Shown here one piece after another: positions 46,116 through 58,218 of a stretch of 64,000 nt of DNA. This stretch comes from Dipteris shenzhenensis (lineage: Eukaryota > Polypodiophyta > Polypodiopsida > Gleicheniales). Under the pieces are notes generated by a model, which was not told where the DNA came from, searched no databases, and saw nothing but the letters and a program-made list of their open reading frames with translations. A program made the translations under genes and the position numbers. The stretch lies in assembly GCA_047967505.1 (NCBI GenBank), contig CM106539.1; one strand, written 5' to 3'. Each line of letters starts with the position of its first letter. Within the stretch, counting starts at the first letter, position 1.

Positions 46116-47285
46116 AAAAAGATGCCATGTAGTCCACATCTTAGGGTGGCTACTTTAATACATTCCTATAGGTCCATATCTTAGCCTCTAATATGTGCTC
46201 ATGGCACCATATCTCAATAGATTTCTTTATCCCTTTTTCCTTGTCCTTCTTTGTATAGTTTGAGACTCCAACCAGAGCTAGATTCTCGGGATGTAAACAG
46301 TACGAGGTCAGCGCAAAGAATATATAAGATATTGCACCGTACGGTACGTTCACAATATCGCTCGGTACTCATGCAGTATATGAAGTAGACCATGTGGTAT
46401 ATACATCATTGCATGGTATAGATAAACACCGGGCAGTATACCTGCCCTTGTACCACACGATAAGTGGTCTTACCATGTGGTAACTAGCTGGTCCCGGTAA
46501 AAAAATGTGGCGGGGCTGATTTAAATCGCTCCAAGGGGGGTCAAAAAATGTTTAAAACATTTCATTTCATCGATTTAAAATACTGTTTTAATTCCCTTGC
46601 AAATCCATGGATTCCCTTGAATGCACATGACGATGTAGTTTTTGATATAGTCAAAATATCTTAAATCCTAAAATATTAATGTCTTTCCAATCATGAGCAT
46701 GCAATACAAGAGCTCTAAAATGTATGTCATTGTAAGTATAACATAGCTCTAAAAAAATAGTGGCGGTTGATTTACATCTCTATTTAAAATAGCTATGAGA
46801 AAAGCTAAAATAGCATGGTGTGACTGCTGCATCGGCTTTAAATAGCCTTAAAGTTCTTTTAAAATAGCTCTCTCGTTGAATAAACGTGGTGGTCATGCAC
46901 GAGAACCAGTGTGATGGCCCCACTATTCTGCAGATTCCATGTGCCACATACATTGTAGTTCTATCTAGTAAAGTTGGGGAGTGTCAAGCTTTGCACAATG
47001 TTCAAAATGGCTGTATGCATAGAGCTTGCATGTTGAGCATTGTGCATATTGCTTAGAATGATTGTATGATCATAGAGTAAAGGCATACAAGTGGTGAGGT
47101 GACCAATCCTACTCCAACATGAAGTTGACTATTGCTCACAGCTTTAAGGATCTAAAGAGCCTTAAGCTTTCCATGTTCATCATGCCCCTAAGAAAAGAAA
47201 AATTGAGCTTGAAAGCTCCAATTTCCAAGTCCATAGTGATTGATGATGACATGCTTCCACAAATGAAAAAGCAAGATATAGGCCA
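46116..47285. other. Unassigned noncoding DNA
   Basis: No gene recognised. 46330-46490 is rich in variants of ACCATGTGGTA and GGTATA. The frame 47119-47373 has a plausible Lys-rich start but runs into the (GA)n repeat, so it is not called. Confidence 0.4.
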
Positions 47286-47288
47286 TAG

Positions 47289-47289
<1 letters not shown>

Positions 47290-47346
<57 letters not shown>
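47290..47346. repeat. (GA)n microsatellite
   Basis: Uninterrupted GA dinucleotide run of about 55 bp. Confidence 0.95.
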
Positions 47347-47348
<2 letters not shown>

Positions 47349-47389
47349 GAGATCAATGATGGCTCTAGATTAGTTGGTCTTGTGGCCTT

Positions 47390-47640
47390 TATACATTCAT
47401 GCCCCCTTGAGGTAATTTTTGTGCTTATGCCTTAGAGCATTATATGTTCATGCCCCTTCAAGAGAATTTTTGTATTCATGCCTTGGAGCATTAAAAGTTC
47501 ATGCCCCTTTGAGGGAATTTTTTGTGCTCATGCCTTCAAGAATACTACAGTCATGATCCTTCGAGGGAATTTTCGTAATACATTTCACAATGCATGTTCA
47601 TGCCCCTTCAAGTGTTCTTGTTGTATTGGACAATTTTAAT
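47390..47640. repeat. ~60-bp tandem repeat
   Basis: About four imperfect units built on TTCATGCCCCTTCGAGGGAA, TTTTTGTGCTCATGCCTTGG and AGCATTA. The third unit carries TCATGATCC and the last is truncated. Confidence 0.8.
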
Positions 47641-49500
47641 TTATGGTAACTTATGGTGGGTTAGAATGGGGGTACCAAATTCCCATTTGCCTCACCATTT
47701 TTTTAAAACATTCTAGAGTCTTGGTACAAGATGTCTATAATGGCGCTAAGTTTTTGGATACTTTGCATCAGTTCTTGAGAGTTATATTGATGCTAAAATT
47801 TTGAACTTATTTTCTCAATTTCTGACACCTATACCGATGGGAGACCAAAGGGTCCTTTTTTAAGGATATATCAACAAAGATACCAACACTTCTTAGCTTG
47901 GAATTCTTCACAATTTCTGTTGGTATGAAATAGAAGAGAGAAGGGGTAGATGAGAAAAGGGGTGAGAAGGACAAAGAGGAAGAGGATGAGCAAAGAAAAA
48001 GGAGGAATCTTAAGGAAAGAAGGAGAAAGAAGAAAGGGGAGAGAAGGAGGAAAAAACAAAGAGAAAGGTATAATTTGGAGAGTCATCATTCCACTCATCT
48101 TGAAAATGCATGATCTCATTTATTAATCTTGGACCTAGATAATATGACTATCATTCATGATTATATATATAATAATGAATACCCACACCCTAGTTCTTGC
48201 AATAGTCCAAGGAAGTGAGACAACATTGTTTCCATGAAACATAACCCAAATGGAACCATGTAACATGCATGCATTTGGGGAGAATCTACAATCACATACC
48301 TTAGCTTTCATTGAGGGAGACAAGAACTCTCTAGATTTTTTCAACATGAGGGAGAGGTGGCTCCATGGTATAGAAGAGAAGTTTTTTTAGCACATTAACA
48401 TCTTGAATGAGCCAATATTCAAGACCAAATTTACCCAAAGTTATAACAAATCATAAGATAGCATCAATTATTGACATGCTCCAACTTTATTAGCCATGAA
48501 AGCGATCTATCAAATTGGCTTTTGTCCAAGAATATGTCCTTTTTGAATCCATGGGGTGGTACGTACCATTGGCAGCTAGCATGGCACCTTTGATGCTAGC
48601 ACCAATTGTTGGCCACATGAGATGGGTGCAACATGCTTGAGTGAGAAAGTTGACAATGATGGACCATGGCAAGTTATGATATATTAGTTTGGACCAAGCA
48701 CAACTCAGTCCAGAGGGTTAAAAACAATAGTCATGTTGCTCTTACCCTTTGCTGATGTGAGTGCGATGGAAATTTTTACAAGTCTAAGATGCCTCATAAA
48801 CTATTTCCTAGTCCAAGCATGTAAAGGAAAACCCTATATAGTGGGATTGAACGGCTGTCCTCATGTGGAGTGTCTAGTCACCACTAGCTTTTAAAAGTTT
48901 GGATAGAAGTGCTACAAGGATGTTGAGGTTGACCTCATCATGAGTAAGAGTTTGGATGGATGTGTGTGGACTTTTGTGATGAGATGGTTTGTATTGATGT
49001 GTGTGGACTTTTTATGGTGTGTTTTGAGTAAATGAAGGGCTATGAGGGATTGATTGGTGTAAGGCATCCATGTGAGTGGGTCATTACACTACTACAAAGG
49101 AGCATATGCATAGAGGGTGGCAATGTGGGAAAGGTAAGGGATGAGGGGATCCCTTCTTTTTGTTGGTAATGCCTCCCTAGAGGGAGTACTATATTGGAGA
49201 GTTGGATTCTTCTTTTGTGAATTTCAAGTGTAATTAACATTTTAAATTAGGTTGCTAAGGTGAAAGGTTATGCCAAGCTAAATTAAGCCATGAGCTCTAA
49301 ATAAGAGTAGGAGTACCCTAGCTACACTTTGACCTCCACAAATCGGAGTTGCAATACTAGCACCTCTCACTCTTATTATTCCCACTTTGTGCACTCTTGT
49401 TATTCCGAGTGGTTAGCACTTGTGCATTCTTGTAAGGCACAATTGTGAAAGGTTGTGTATATGAACTTACTAGAAGAGGAGGTGGTCTCTTAGAAGAGGA
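47641..49500. other. Unassigned DNA upstream of the receptor kinase
   Basis: No gene recognised. A purine-rich stretch (47930-48066) and a short direct repeat of GATGTGTGTGGACTTTT (48959 and 48997) are present. The 3' part may hold distal promoter sequence of the kinase gene, but no element could be assigned. Confidence 0.4.
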
Positions 49501-49771
49501 GCTGAAGAGACCAAGGCCTGCAGAATGTAAGGCATAGGACTCTCCGTCGACGTATGGTTTTGACTCTTAAAAAATTTTCGTATACCAGAATTTGGAGGCC
49601 GGCAGAATTTGTCCACGCTTAGCTTCTTCTTCGATGCGGACAAAGCTTCTCCTCCTCCTTCACCATCACCTTGTTGTTGCTTCTCTTTGCCCCAGATAAT
49701 CAATGGATTCACATCCTTTGCGCCTCCATATTCCATTGCTTCTGTGTTGATTTTCACCTCCTTCGCACATC
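49500..49771 (+). promoter_or_regulatory. Presumed promoter-proximal region and 5' UTR of the receptor kinase
   Basis: Composition changes from AT-rich to mixed with pyrimidine stretches (CTTCTCCTCCTCCTTCACC at ~49647), as in plant 5' leaders. No convincing TATA box was found near 49500-49600, so the transcription start cannot be placed. Confidence 0.4.
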
Positions 49772-51961
49772 ATGCCTTGCCCACACACTCGCCACCTCGT
49801 AGCCTCACTCGTCTTTCTCCTCTTGCTCACCTCCGCTCCAATCTTCATCGCTGCATATGGTTCCATGTCCACGATCGCATCTCTCTGGGGGCCTTTGGAT
49901 CCGAAAAATTCCAGCAGTCCCTTATTCTCTGCTTGCTCCCTCACGGTGCAAACGCTGATGCCTCTATGCTGGGGATCCTATGAAAATGGCGACACAAACC
50001 CTCCCTTAGTCTCGTTATGGGCGATCTCGGGCGGTGGCTATTTCGTGTGCGGTCTGACTAGCGATAATTTCCGCCCCATTTGCTGGGGACAATCCGTCAA
50101 CACCTCCACGATTCCGGCTCAGTATCAGGCTATGAGCTATTCGAGCATTGGTGCGGGTGGATTTCATGCGTGCGCTGTCCGGGATGACAGCACAGGCAGT
50201 CTGGGAACAGTGGATTGCTGGGGAGACAACAGTTTTTTGCAGGCAACGCCTCCAAACGAAGCAATGCTCTCCGTCGTTGCCGGGGAAACCTTCAGTTGTG
50301 GAATCATTGCCGCAACTAGCAAGGCACTGTGTTGGGGAACAGACATTACGCAGTTGCAGTCAGCAATACCAGCCCCAAACGCCGCTTTCAAGGCGATCTA
50401 TGCAGGAAACGCTCATGTTTGTGGGCTAGAACTAGATACAAACAGGACACTTTGCTGGGGCAACAACACTTCTGGTCAGGCAGAGCCTCCGGATCTTCAG
50501 TTCTATTCGATCGCTCCCGGCTTTGGCTTTACGTGCGGTGTCCGCGGGGACAGTCACGAAGCCTATTGCTGGGGCGATTCGGCGCTGGGTCAGTTGGAAG
50601 CTCCTCCAGGTATCGCGTTTTCTACCCTTTCCGCCGGCGATTACTACACATGCGGAGTTGGCGAGGGTGGTCAAATTGCGAAAGTTATATGTTGGGGTCT
50701 GAATATCACCTCCAATGCCACAAATCTAAACAGTTTCGTGCCCGCGGACATTCTAGTCAGTCCGAATTTGTGTGTCAAAGAGTGTCAAAGCAATTCTGGT
50801 ATCCATGGTGGTACAAGTACTACTCTGACAGCATCTCCTTCTGCACCAGCTCCGGTTCCATATTTTCCCGCACCAGACATTCTGGTTAAGACATCGATGC
50901 CTCGGCTTCCTAGTATGATCCTGGCATTGGTTGGCGTTTCTCTGGCCATGGTAATAGGAATTTTTGCTCTATGGAACTTCATCAGACGTTGCCGAACACA
51001 GCAGGACAACGATTCGACCACACTTTGGAGCATAAAGGCATGCAAGATTGGGAAATTCTCGTGCCCGGAGCTCCAGATGGCGACCGACAACTACTCACTC
51101 CACATGGTGATCGGGCAGGGCGCTTTCGGGACGGTGTACAAAGGTATCTTGCCAGACGGCCGAGTGGTGGCAATCAAGAAAGCTTGCACCGATCAAGGGC
51201 GAGCAGTGACCTTCGAGATGGAGCTGCAGCTGCTATCGAGGCTGCATCACAAGCATCTGCTGAATCTAGTGGGGTACTGCCAGCCACAGAAGGTGCTGGT
51301 CTTCGAGTACATGGCCAACGGGTCGCTAGAAGACTGTCTATTCGGCAAGGAATCCGCACATCTACAGGACTGGAAGGCGAGGATGAAGATAGCGCTACAA
51401 GCGGCTCGGGGCCTGGAGTATCTGCACGTGTATGCATCACCGAAGGTGATACACAGGGACGTGAAGTCGGCAAACATATTACTGGACAAGACATGGGATG
51501 CGCATTTAGCAGATTTTGGGCTATCATTGAACGGGCCGCTAGGGAGCAGGAGTCATTTGAGTCATCAATTTCCGGTGGGAACGGCAGGCTATTTGGATCC
51601 GGAGACATGTTTTCCATTCAAGTTAACAGCGGCGAGCGATGTGTATAGTTATGGGGTGGTGGTGTTAGAGCTATTGAGCGGGAGGGAGGTGGAGATGAAG
51701 TATGAGAGCGAGGCGAACGTTGGGCTGGTGTCATGGGCGAAGCAGATGGCAACGAAGGGCGAGCTTGGTGGAATACTTGACAAGAAGATGGAGGTGACGG
51801 AGGACGTGGCAGCCGGCCCTTTGCTTGATGTTGCCAACATTGCCCTGCGTTGTGTTAGATTGCCTGGCAAAGAACGCCCTTGCATGTCCAAGGTCGTCTC
51901 CCTCCTCCAATCCGCCCTCGACCCGTGGCTCCTCCCTAACTACTCCCCTATTGCCCCCTGA
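49772..51961 (+). CDS. CRINKLY4-related receptor-like kinase (CCR type), intronless
   Basis: 729-residue membrane receptor kinase. Residues 1-28 form a signal peptide (hydrophobic ASLVFLLLLTSAPIFIAA). The ectodomain has seven crinkly/RCC1-like repeats, each ending in CWG, at 66, 104, 149, 187, 228, 266 and 307, with intervening (F/Y)xCG motifs. A membrane segment spans ~382-404, followed by RRCR. The kinase at ~441-715 is complete: GQGAFGTVYKG (448-458), Lys469, Glu484, HRDVKSAN (561-568), DFG (581-583) and GTAGYLDPE (603-611). The linker between repeats and membrane is short (about 330-380) with few cysteines, so the TNFR-like part of ACR4/CR4 is missing, as in the CCR members. The family acts at the plasma membrane in epidermal and organ development signalling; ligand and exact role here are unknown. 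One uninterrupted exon fits the largely intronless family. The Met before the signal peptide sets the start. Confidence 0.95.
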   Translation: MPCPHTRHLVASLVFLLLLTSAPIFIAAYGSMSTIASLWGPLDPKNSSSPLFSACSLTVQTLMPLCWGSYENGDTNPPLVSLWAISGGGYFVCGLTSDNFRPICWGQSVNTSTIPAQYQAMSYSSIGAGGFHACAVRDDSTGSLGTVDCWGDNSFLQATPPNEAMLSVVAGETFSCGIIAATSKALCWGTDITQLQSAIPAPNAAFKAIYAGNAHVCGLELDTNRTLCWGNNTSGQAEPPDLQFYSIAPGFGFTCGVRGDSHEAYCWGDSALGQLEAPPGIAFSTLSAGDYYTCGVGEGGQIAKVICWGLNITSNATNLNSFVPADILVSPNLCVKECQSNSGIHGGTSTTLTASPSAPAPVPYFPAPDILVKTSMPRLPSMILALVGVSLAMVIGIFALWNFIRRCRTQQDNDSTTLWSIKACKIGKFSCPELQMATDNYSLHMVIGQGAFGTVYKGILPDGRVVAIKKACTDQGRAVTFEMELQLLSRLHHKHLLNLVGYCQPQKVLVFEYMANGSLEDCLFGKESAHLQDWKARMKIALQAARGLEYLHVYASPKVIHRDVKSANILLDKTWDAHLADFGLSLNGPLGSRSHLSHQFPVGTAGYLDPETCFPFKLTAASDVYSYGVVVLELLSGREVEMKYESEANVGLVSWAKQMATKGELGGILDKKMEVTEDVAAGPLLDVANIALRCVRLPGKERPCMSKVVSLLQSALDPWLLPNYSPIAP

Positions 51962-53429
51962 GGTTGTTTCCAGACTCACCCATGGGCATCCCTCGCATCT
52001 TGGCCCGACACCCATGGGCATCCCTTGGCTCATATGAGCATGGGCCCCCCATATCCACTCCAGCCCACGGCCCACATGCATTCCCTGCCCCATGGGCTTC
52101 ACTTGGGTTCCGTTTTGTGCTTGCTGCAAGACTTGTGCATATAAGATGTCCAGCCTAGCTATTGTCCTCGGCCCTAATGTGTTGGAGAGAGAGGCCCTCC
52201 TCTGCCCACCATAGCCTTCAAACACCACCCACTTCCACTCCAGCCCATAGCACAGATGCATTCCATCAACCATGCCTAGGCCTCGATGCTTACCATAGTG
52301 TATAAACACCCTAACACACTCCTCGCCCCCGCAGTTCGATTGTGGTTATCTCACAACAGCAACCCTTTGTGCTCGACCGTGCTCTCTATGATGATGTTGA
52401 ACAACAGTCCGAAATATATGAGTGCTCTCCATTCTCTCATGTTGCTGCTCTATTATCCCTGCCCAGGCAAGATCCAACTATGATATTCCCCTTCTCTCTG
52501 TGAACAGCACCGTGCTTATTTAGCCTTCGCTCTCTCAGATCTTCGAGATGTGCCATCAGATCACCGTACTATTTTCATCAACATCAGGTCAATACAATAT
52601 GGGAACTTTGCATGGTTGTCTTACTCACCTTACTTTCCATTGTTATATACTCTTTGCCATTAATACATCACTTAAACTCTCACTCTTATTCCCCATCATG
52701 TTCATTCATATGTAACATGCAAACTTAAGTTCACACCCTTATATGTATTTCTCCTTAAAAGTAGTTGCAACTTGCAAAATGCAAGCTCACATGTTGATGC
52801 GAATACCATGCATGGAGGATGTACACACATGTTATTAAAAAAGGATGTCCATATATTATTAACCATTATGAGATCTTTTAAGTCAATTTCATATAACTAA
52901 TGCACTATGCCCCCTTACCATGATTTTGTATAGTCAAATCTCTAAACTCTTACTCAAATTTTTAAATCATGATAATGCTGTCACACGTTTCCCACTTTGC
53001 TTGAGCAATGTTATCCCAATAAGACACCTTAGTTTCTTGTTAACAATTTTCTTCATCTTTAATGAGCTCTAATAAAGCAAAACCCACCACATTGGGTTCT
53101 AAATTATGAAATTACACTGTGCCATGTTGCATAATGTTCAACTGTATGGTGGTTAAGAGTATGCAAACTTTGTGTGCGTGTATGTGTGTGTGTGGTGGGG
53201 TATAAGCATGAAGAGGTGGGCCTCTTTTGTAGCTATTTATTTGGTGTTGGCTAGTGACTTGCTAGTAAAATGGACTAGTAAGTGAAATTCAAAGAGGGCC
53301 AAATCTAAAACCATAACTGAAATACTTAAGCTCATGATGAGTTGACCTAGCTTCCCACATGCATGTAGTCCCCTCCCGTATGTGGTTCTTTCTCTATGTT
53401 GCATCTGATGAGGAGGGAGACCTTGCAAT
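51962..53429. other. Downstream flank of the receptor kinase, no gene
   Basis: C-rich sequence to ~52360 with repeated CCCATGGGCATCCCT phrases (51977-52030), then AT-rich DNA. The kinase 3' UTR must start here, but I cannot fix a polyadenylation site. A short (GT)n lies near 53176-53194. Confidence 0.4.
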
Positions 53430-53640
53430 TTCGAAAGAAAGGGTGCTTAGGGATACCGTGCAATAACAATATGCAAGCAATTCAGGAGAAGAAGTTGGCC
53501 TTAAGGTTTGGACTAGTAGAGGAGTGAGCTAAGGAGAATGAGAAGGGAGGCACAATAGTTTTGAAGGGAAGGGTTCTTGGAGATACTATGCAAAAGCTGT
53601 AGCAGCTACCTAGTCACATAGGAAATGTGACTTTTGCGAC
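53430..53640. repeat. Diverged member of the 40-kb MITE family
   Basis: GGAGAAGAAGTTGGCCTTAA then GGTTTGGACTAGTAGAGGAG (~53485-53525) is the inverse of 40130-40190. The arm-like AAGGGTTCTTGGAGATACTA then TGCAAAAGCTGTAGC (~53568-53602) resembles the MITE arm at 40019-40052. So the family is dispersed across at least 13 kb of this window. Confidence 0.7.
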
Positions 53641-54660
53641 ATTTATCATAGAGGAAGAGATATTTTGCGTTAAACAAATGGATCTAGAACATATGGGACT
53701 ATCTACCGAGTTTGTCTCATAGGTTGTCCCAGTTTTACAATAGAGATGGTATGCTAGCAAGCAGTACAAGGGCATTGTCAATGCTCATAGAAGAGAAGCA
53801 TGAAGAGAGGTGGCAATGCAAATAGTACACCCCATTATCATGAGAGTATTTGCTGTTATGGTAGAAGAGCCCCTCTGAGACTTCAATGGTGGCATCTTGT
53901 CACAAATTTTCCTCTAGTTTTCATTTAGGTCCTTCAGCTGCCGTTATGTTGATATGTACTTGAAGGTAGAGGCAAAGAAGAGGGCATAAGGAGAAGACAA
54001 AACTAGAGGATGCAATTAATAGCTTAGGAGACCTATTGTCGAGAGTTAAATTTATGTATTTCAATGTGAACCATCTTATTAGTGCTCACCCCGATGGACT
54101 AGCATGATTGCATCAAGCTCAATGGTTCCACACATACTTGTACACTAACAATACCTTGCTTGATTACTCTAAATGGTGCATGTGATGGTAAAATCATTAA
54201 TTGGAGAATGAAACAAGATATTTGCAAGGGACCTAGAAAGTCTTTAAAAGAATGAAGGCGTTGCAGAATGAGAGTTCAAAAGATTGGCAACAATGGATTT
54301 TTCTTTGTGAGCAAGATCAAGCTCAAAAACACTAGCTTGCACTAGAGTTAGAGGTTGTTGCAAGAAAAGGGAGATACAGTGTAGTCCCAATCAAACATTT
54401 TGGTCCTTAGTTGGATTATTAACAAAATGGTTTACTTTAATGCCCATAAGTAATTCACTTTGGGTGTTCACATGCCTAGTTAATTACCTTTGAGACAAAT
54501 TTTGATACACATTGGTGATAAGATGATGCCAGAAAACCCACCAAAAAGACTTATACGTAAAGATGCAATGCGAGAACTTTGGGTGTTTGGTTGTGATGGG
54601 AAGTTGACTGCGTGCCTATCTGCAAATAAATAAATTGCAACAGAAGACAAATTTCATTGT
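53641..54660. other. Unassigned DNA, possibly decayed retroelement
   Basis: Scattered coding-like phrases on the plus strand, for example RKDAMRELWVFGCDG near 54557, recall a Copia integrase C-terminal phrase (LRVFGC). They are too short and broken to call. Confidence 0.25.
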
Positions 54661-55090
54661 ATATATTTGTTAGCACTGACTCTCCTAGAGATAGTGCTTT
54701 AGGATTGAGTTGAGTGGGAGTTTTGTGATTATTCTTAGTTTCTTAGGAATTTGTATCAGGAATTTCTAAAATTCTTAATCTCACTTTTAGATGGCTCTTG
54801 GCTTTTCATCTTTTAGCTTGTGTGTGGCAGTTGCCATTTTCAACTTTCAACTTGTGTGTGCTTTTTACCCTCCTCCAACATGGCTATAAATCAATTTAGG
54901 GGCTCCACTCTCCCTCCATGCTGGAGCTCTCTCTAGAATGATTGCCCTGGATTCCTCCAACTATAAGTCTTCAAGTCACTTCAAGCTTTCCGGTCGCTCA
55001 TCCAAGTCTCGCATGTTTGCTTGTAAGAAAGGCGCTAAAGCCGATTCGCCTATTGACTGTTGAAGCCGTGTCCGAAAAAAAAATCTGCTA
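54661..55090 (+). promoter_or_regulatory. LTR-like or promoter-like stretch with TATA box
   Basis: TGTTAGCACTGACTCTCC (from ~54668) looks like a plant LTR start. A TATA box (TATAAAT) at 54885-54891 is followed by a pyrimidine-rich leader. No CA end with matching target duplication was found, so a solo LTR is only possible. Confidence 0.3.
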
Positions 55091-57265
55091 TCCATAAAGC
55101 CGTTTGCCAGAAAAGCAGGTTCACCCATTTTTTTAAAATGTGTTTTCCTATTGAAAGGGCTTTATGCCTGCCTAATGGGCTTTACGACTGCCGGTGAAGA
55201 GATTGTCATCTACTGGATCTGTTTATAAAAATAAAGCAACAAAAAACCCCAAAAAGTTGACATCAAAACTTTGCAAGTATCAATCGTAAAACCTTCAAGA
55301 AAAAATAATGTCGATTTACCCTTTAGTTTTAAATTATAGTTTTTCTTTGTAAAAAGACAGTGGCTTTGCAAATCGTGTGAGAGCATGCAAATAACTATAG
55401 AACCTTGGCAAAGCCTAATGGATCTTGCGAGTCCTCAAAACATTTCTTTTTTATTATTTCTTACTAAACAATTAGCAATGTCTAAAGACCCGTAAAACCC
55501 ATAAGTTAGAGCCAAGTGCTTTCATGCATACACCCTTGTTTTTACAATGATGGAATTAAAGCACATTTTGAGTCTCATTTTTAAGCCTCTTGAGTCTTTC
55601 CTAAGATTTGCAAATGTCTTGTAGCATCATCGTGCATCATTTCATGTTTTATCATCATGCATCTTAGCGTGTTACATTATCGTGTTGCATTGTTATGCAT
55701 CAAACAAGCATGCAACCCTCCACTTCATTGAGCGCTATTGCTATTGAAATAAACAAAACACAATAAAAGTGGCACCAAATGGAATCTAAATGCAAATTTG
55801 ATTTTTAAACAAAAAGTCCAAATGCATAAAAACAAGCATTAATGCAGTCTCTCCAAATTAAAATTGACACCTCACGTGAATATAAAAATAAGTTGCGCCA
55901 TCTCCCCAATCCAAAAAATTTGGCAAAAATAACCTCTTAAAAATCTCATTACCTCACACAATCTCTTTTGCATTCATTGTCTTATAGTTGTGGTTGATTT
56001 GTACCCCAATACACTAGATATCAAAGCAGTCGACCACTTTGCAACCACAATGAATACTCTCTTACTCACCCTCTTTCTCTCATGAGCCAATTGTGATAAT
56101 CCACATTACCCCACCATGCTAAGTGCAAGATCTATGGACTACAACCCTACTGAATGAAGAGCACTCGGGGCTCTTGCATGGCTTTTATAAGAAGGAAATA
56201 GGCAGGAAAGCTAGTCAAAAGTACCATCGATATACCCATGAAATTCATTGGCATAAATGGCACTATAAAGACGAGAACTTGTGGTAGCCAAATAGTGTAT
56301 AAGGCTATGGTGGCATAAAACCTATAACAGACCATTGGCAAGGGTCGGTATGTGTGGCTGTTATGGTCTCCTAGTTATGACCCTACATCGGACAAGTGCC
56401 ACAATCACTCCTAACAGTCAATCACTCCTAACGGTCATGCCTCTAGTTTGGTGAACAATGAAGGAAGGCCTCCAAGTATAATTCGTTGGCTAGTCTATCA
56501 TGTCTCACTATGGACCTCATCTTCACCATCTCCCAAGGGCCCACTAGTCCATGTTGTCTGCTAGAAAAACTCTGTGATTGTACTTTGAGTGGAGTCTAGA
56601 TGTACACCTTAATCTCACCTATGTGTCTTGAGTAGATGCTCTTTGTGCCAGACGGCCTCATGAATAAAAGACACCAAGCATCTCTAATCTAAATAAGATA
56701 AGAAACTGGAGAGGGGTCCCAAACCACCTCTGAAGAGACAATGGTAATAGCCTCATATCTCATAGTACACAAGGCATCTAAAAGTGAAGTGTTCCTCCGA
56801 CTCAAATCTCCTTCCAAGCACATAGAATACAAATGCCACCCTTTCTAGCTATGCCCTGAGCCCGCCGTCCACTCTCAATACATAGGTGGTGTCATGAGGC
56901 AAAAAACTATACTCAATCAATATCGTTAGGAAGTGGGAGAGGTGCACCGGTGTGTATCGTATGAATACTAGTATGGAATTGTTAATGATTATGTTAAACG
57001 ATGTGGTGCAAAATTGGCTATGTGTCAATGGTTTTGATTATATTTAGTACAAGAAAGCAATTTAAAAAAAGGTTTTGATCAAGACCATGTCTCTGAGTTT
57101 CATGAGCTCTATTGTGATGGAGAGTTTCATAAGCTCTATTGTGATGGAATGGTGTTTTTGAACACCACATTTATATGATGAATGTCAAAGCTCTACCATA
57201 ATCCTATTGCATATGTCAATACTACAATTTGTCGGACCTTTGCTTGTGGATTTAAGAGGAGGGCT
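55091..57265. other. Unassigned AT-rich noncoding DNA
   Basis: Short imperfect repeats of (T/A)CATCATGCATC-type occur at 55625-55700. No frame with a recognisable domain on either strand. Confidence 0.4.
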
Positions 57266-57807
57266 TTATTGACTCACCAAGCAAAGTAGCTCATCTCCGA
57301 AGGAGATATCCTTTATGGTTTGCACAGTAATGTAGCCATGGGAACTCAAATTTCCTTGTGACTTTTGAGCCCAAGGTGGTAGTTTAGGGATGTATACAAA
57401 TATAACATTTGTTCTTTCTTTATAATACATTGACCTATTTATATATCCAGCAATGTTTCCATATAATACATCTCCCACAATACATTTCACATCTATCAAT
57501 GGCTCAATGAATGGATCTTCAAACATTCCATAAGTCTTCATCCTTGGGAAAAAATTGAGGAGAGATCTCCAAGTATCATAATCATAGTTTGGACCATTAT
57601 ATACCATCAAATCTTGTTTTTTCTTGATGCTCATATGTACAAAAAGACCATATCCTGCCCTAGGTATTTTTTATTTCTTTACTTCATAATGGATGCCATT
57701 CACTTCGAACACGTGCTCAATGGGTATGGGCAATTTATGTTTCCATAAGCCATTGGATGCAGGATCAAAATTTGTAATAAGATAGCTCTTCAACTTTTTA
57801 GGACAAT
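57266..57807 (-). pseudogene. SET-domain protein fragment (terminal exon)
   Basis: The minus-strand frame from a possible splice acceptor (TGTTGCAG, exon from ~57807) to a stop at 57266 reads as a SET domain. The start GYGLFVHMSIKKKQDLMVYN matches the usual GxGLFA…I..G..L..Y.G. GYINRS followed by NVIFVY takes the place of RF.NHSC.PN….V. ITVQTIKDISFGDELLC ends it. The canonical His of NHSC and the final Tyr are absent, so methyltransferase activity is doubtful. One in-frame stop lies just before the domain (near 57655). Upstream exons are not visible; a CACTA terminus lies ~100 bp upstream. It could be a host gene disrupted by the transposon or a captured fragment. SET assignment is by motif pattern only. 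Confidence 0.55.
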
Positions 57808-58006
57808 CTGCAACACCTATCATATGTTTAAAATCAAAGAATCATTCTTTTAGTGGAGGAATACAAACTCACATCACAAAGCACATAGCATTTTTTGGAC
57901 AAGGTACTACACTACTACACATTGATCCTATTGTGACATTTACGTACCGACGTTTAGTGCCCGCTTAGCGTTAATCGTCGGTATGAAAAGCGGGTTTCGT
58001 AAATCG

Positions 58007-58020
58007 TCGCTATATAGCGA
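58007..58020. repeat. CACTA subterminal palindrome, left
   Basis: TCGCTATATAGCGA, a perfect 14-bp palindrome shared with the other side of the element. Such motifs commonly bind the transposon's own DNA-binding protein; that role is inferred here. Confidence 0.7.
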
Positions 58021-58218
58021 CACTGAGACAAAATATTATAGTGACGTTTTTACAGAGAGGTTTTTTTTTTTTATAGGCCTTAAAAGTTAGTTTTTTCCAA
58101 TGACAAATTTTTTTAAATTTTCATACATGTTTGAGCTCATAGAGAATAAAAAAATGAGAGCATGTACATCAAGCCTTTGAAGCTCATATATTCATGTCCA
58201 AGTTTGAGATGAGAAAAA
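58021..58218. other. 3' untranslated part of the CACTA element
   Basis: AT-rich sequence between the transposase stop and the subterminal repeat, with a T-run at 58063-58072. No gene. Confidence 0.5.

Noticed and set aside
47119-47373. Lys-rich 84-codon frame as a small gene
   Set aside because: Its second half is the (GA)n repeat and no similarity or splice signals support it.
50148-51648. Long frames overlapping the receptor kinase on both strands (for example 50971-51648 and 51617-51174)
   Set aside because: Shadows of the real gene: no domains, and the kinase frame is fully conserved in motif content.
54490-54660. Copia integrase relic
   Set aside because: Only one phrase (LWVFGCD) resembles the family; the surrounding frame is too broken to support a call.
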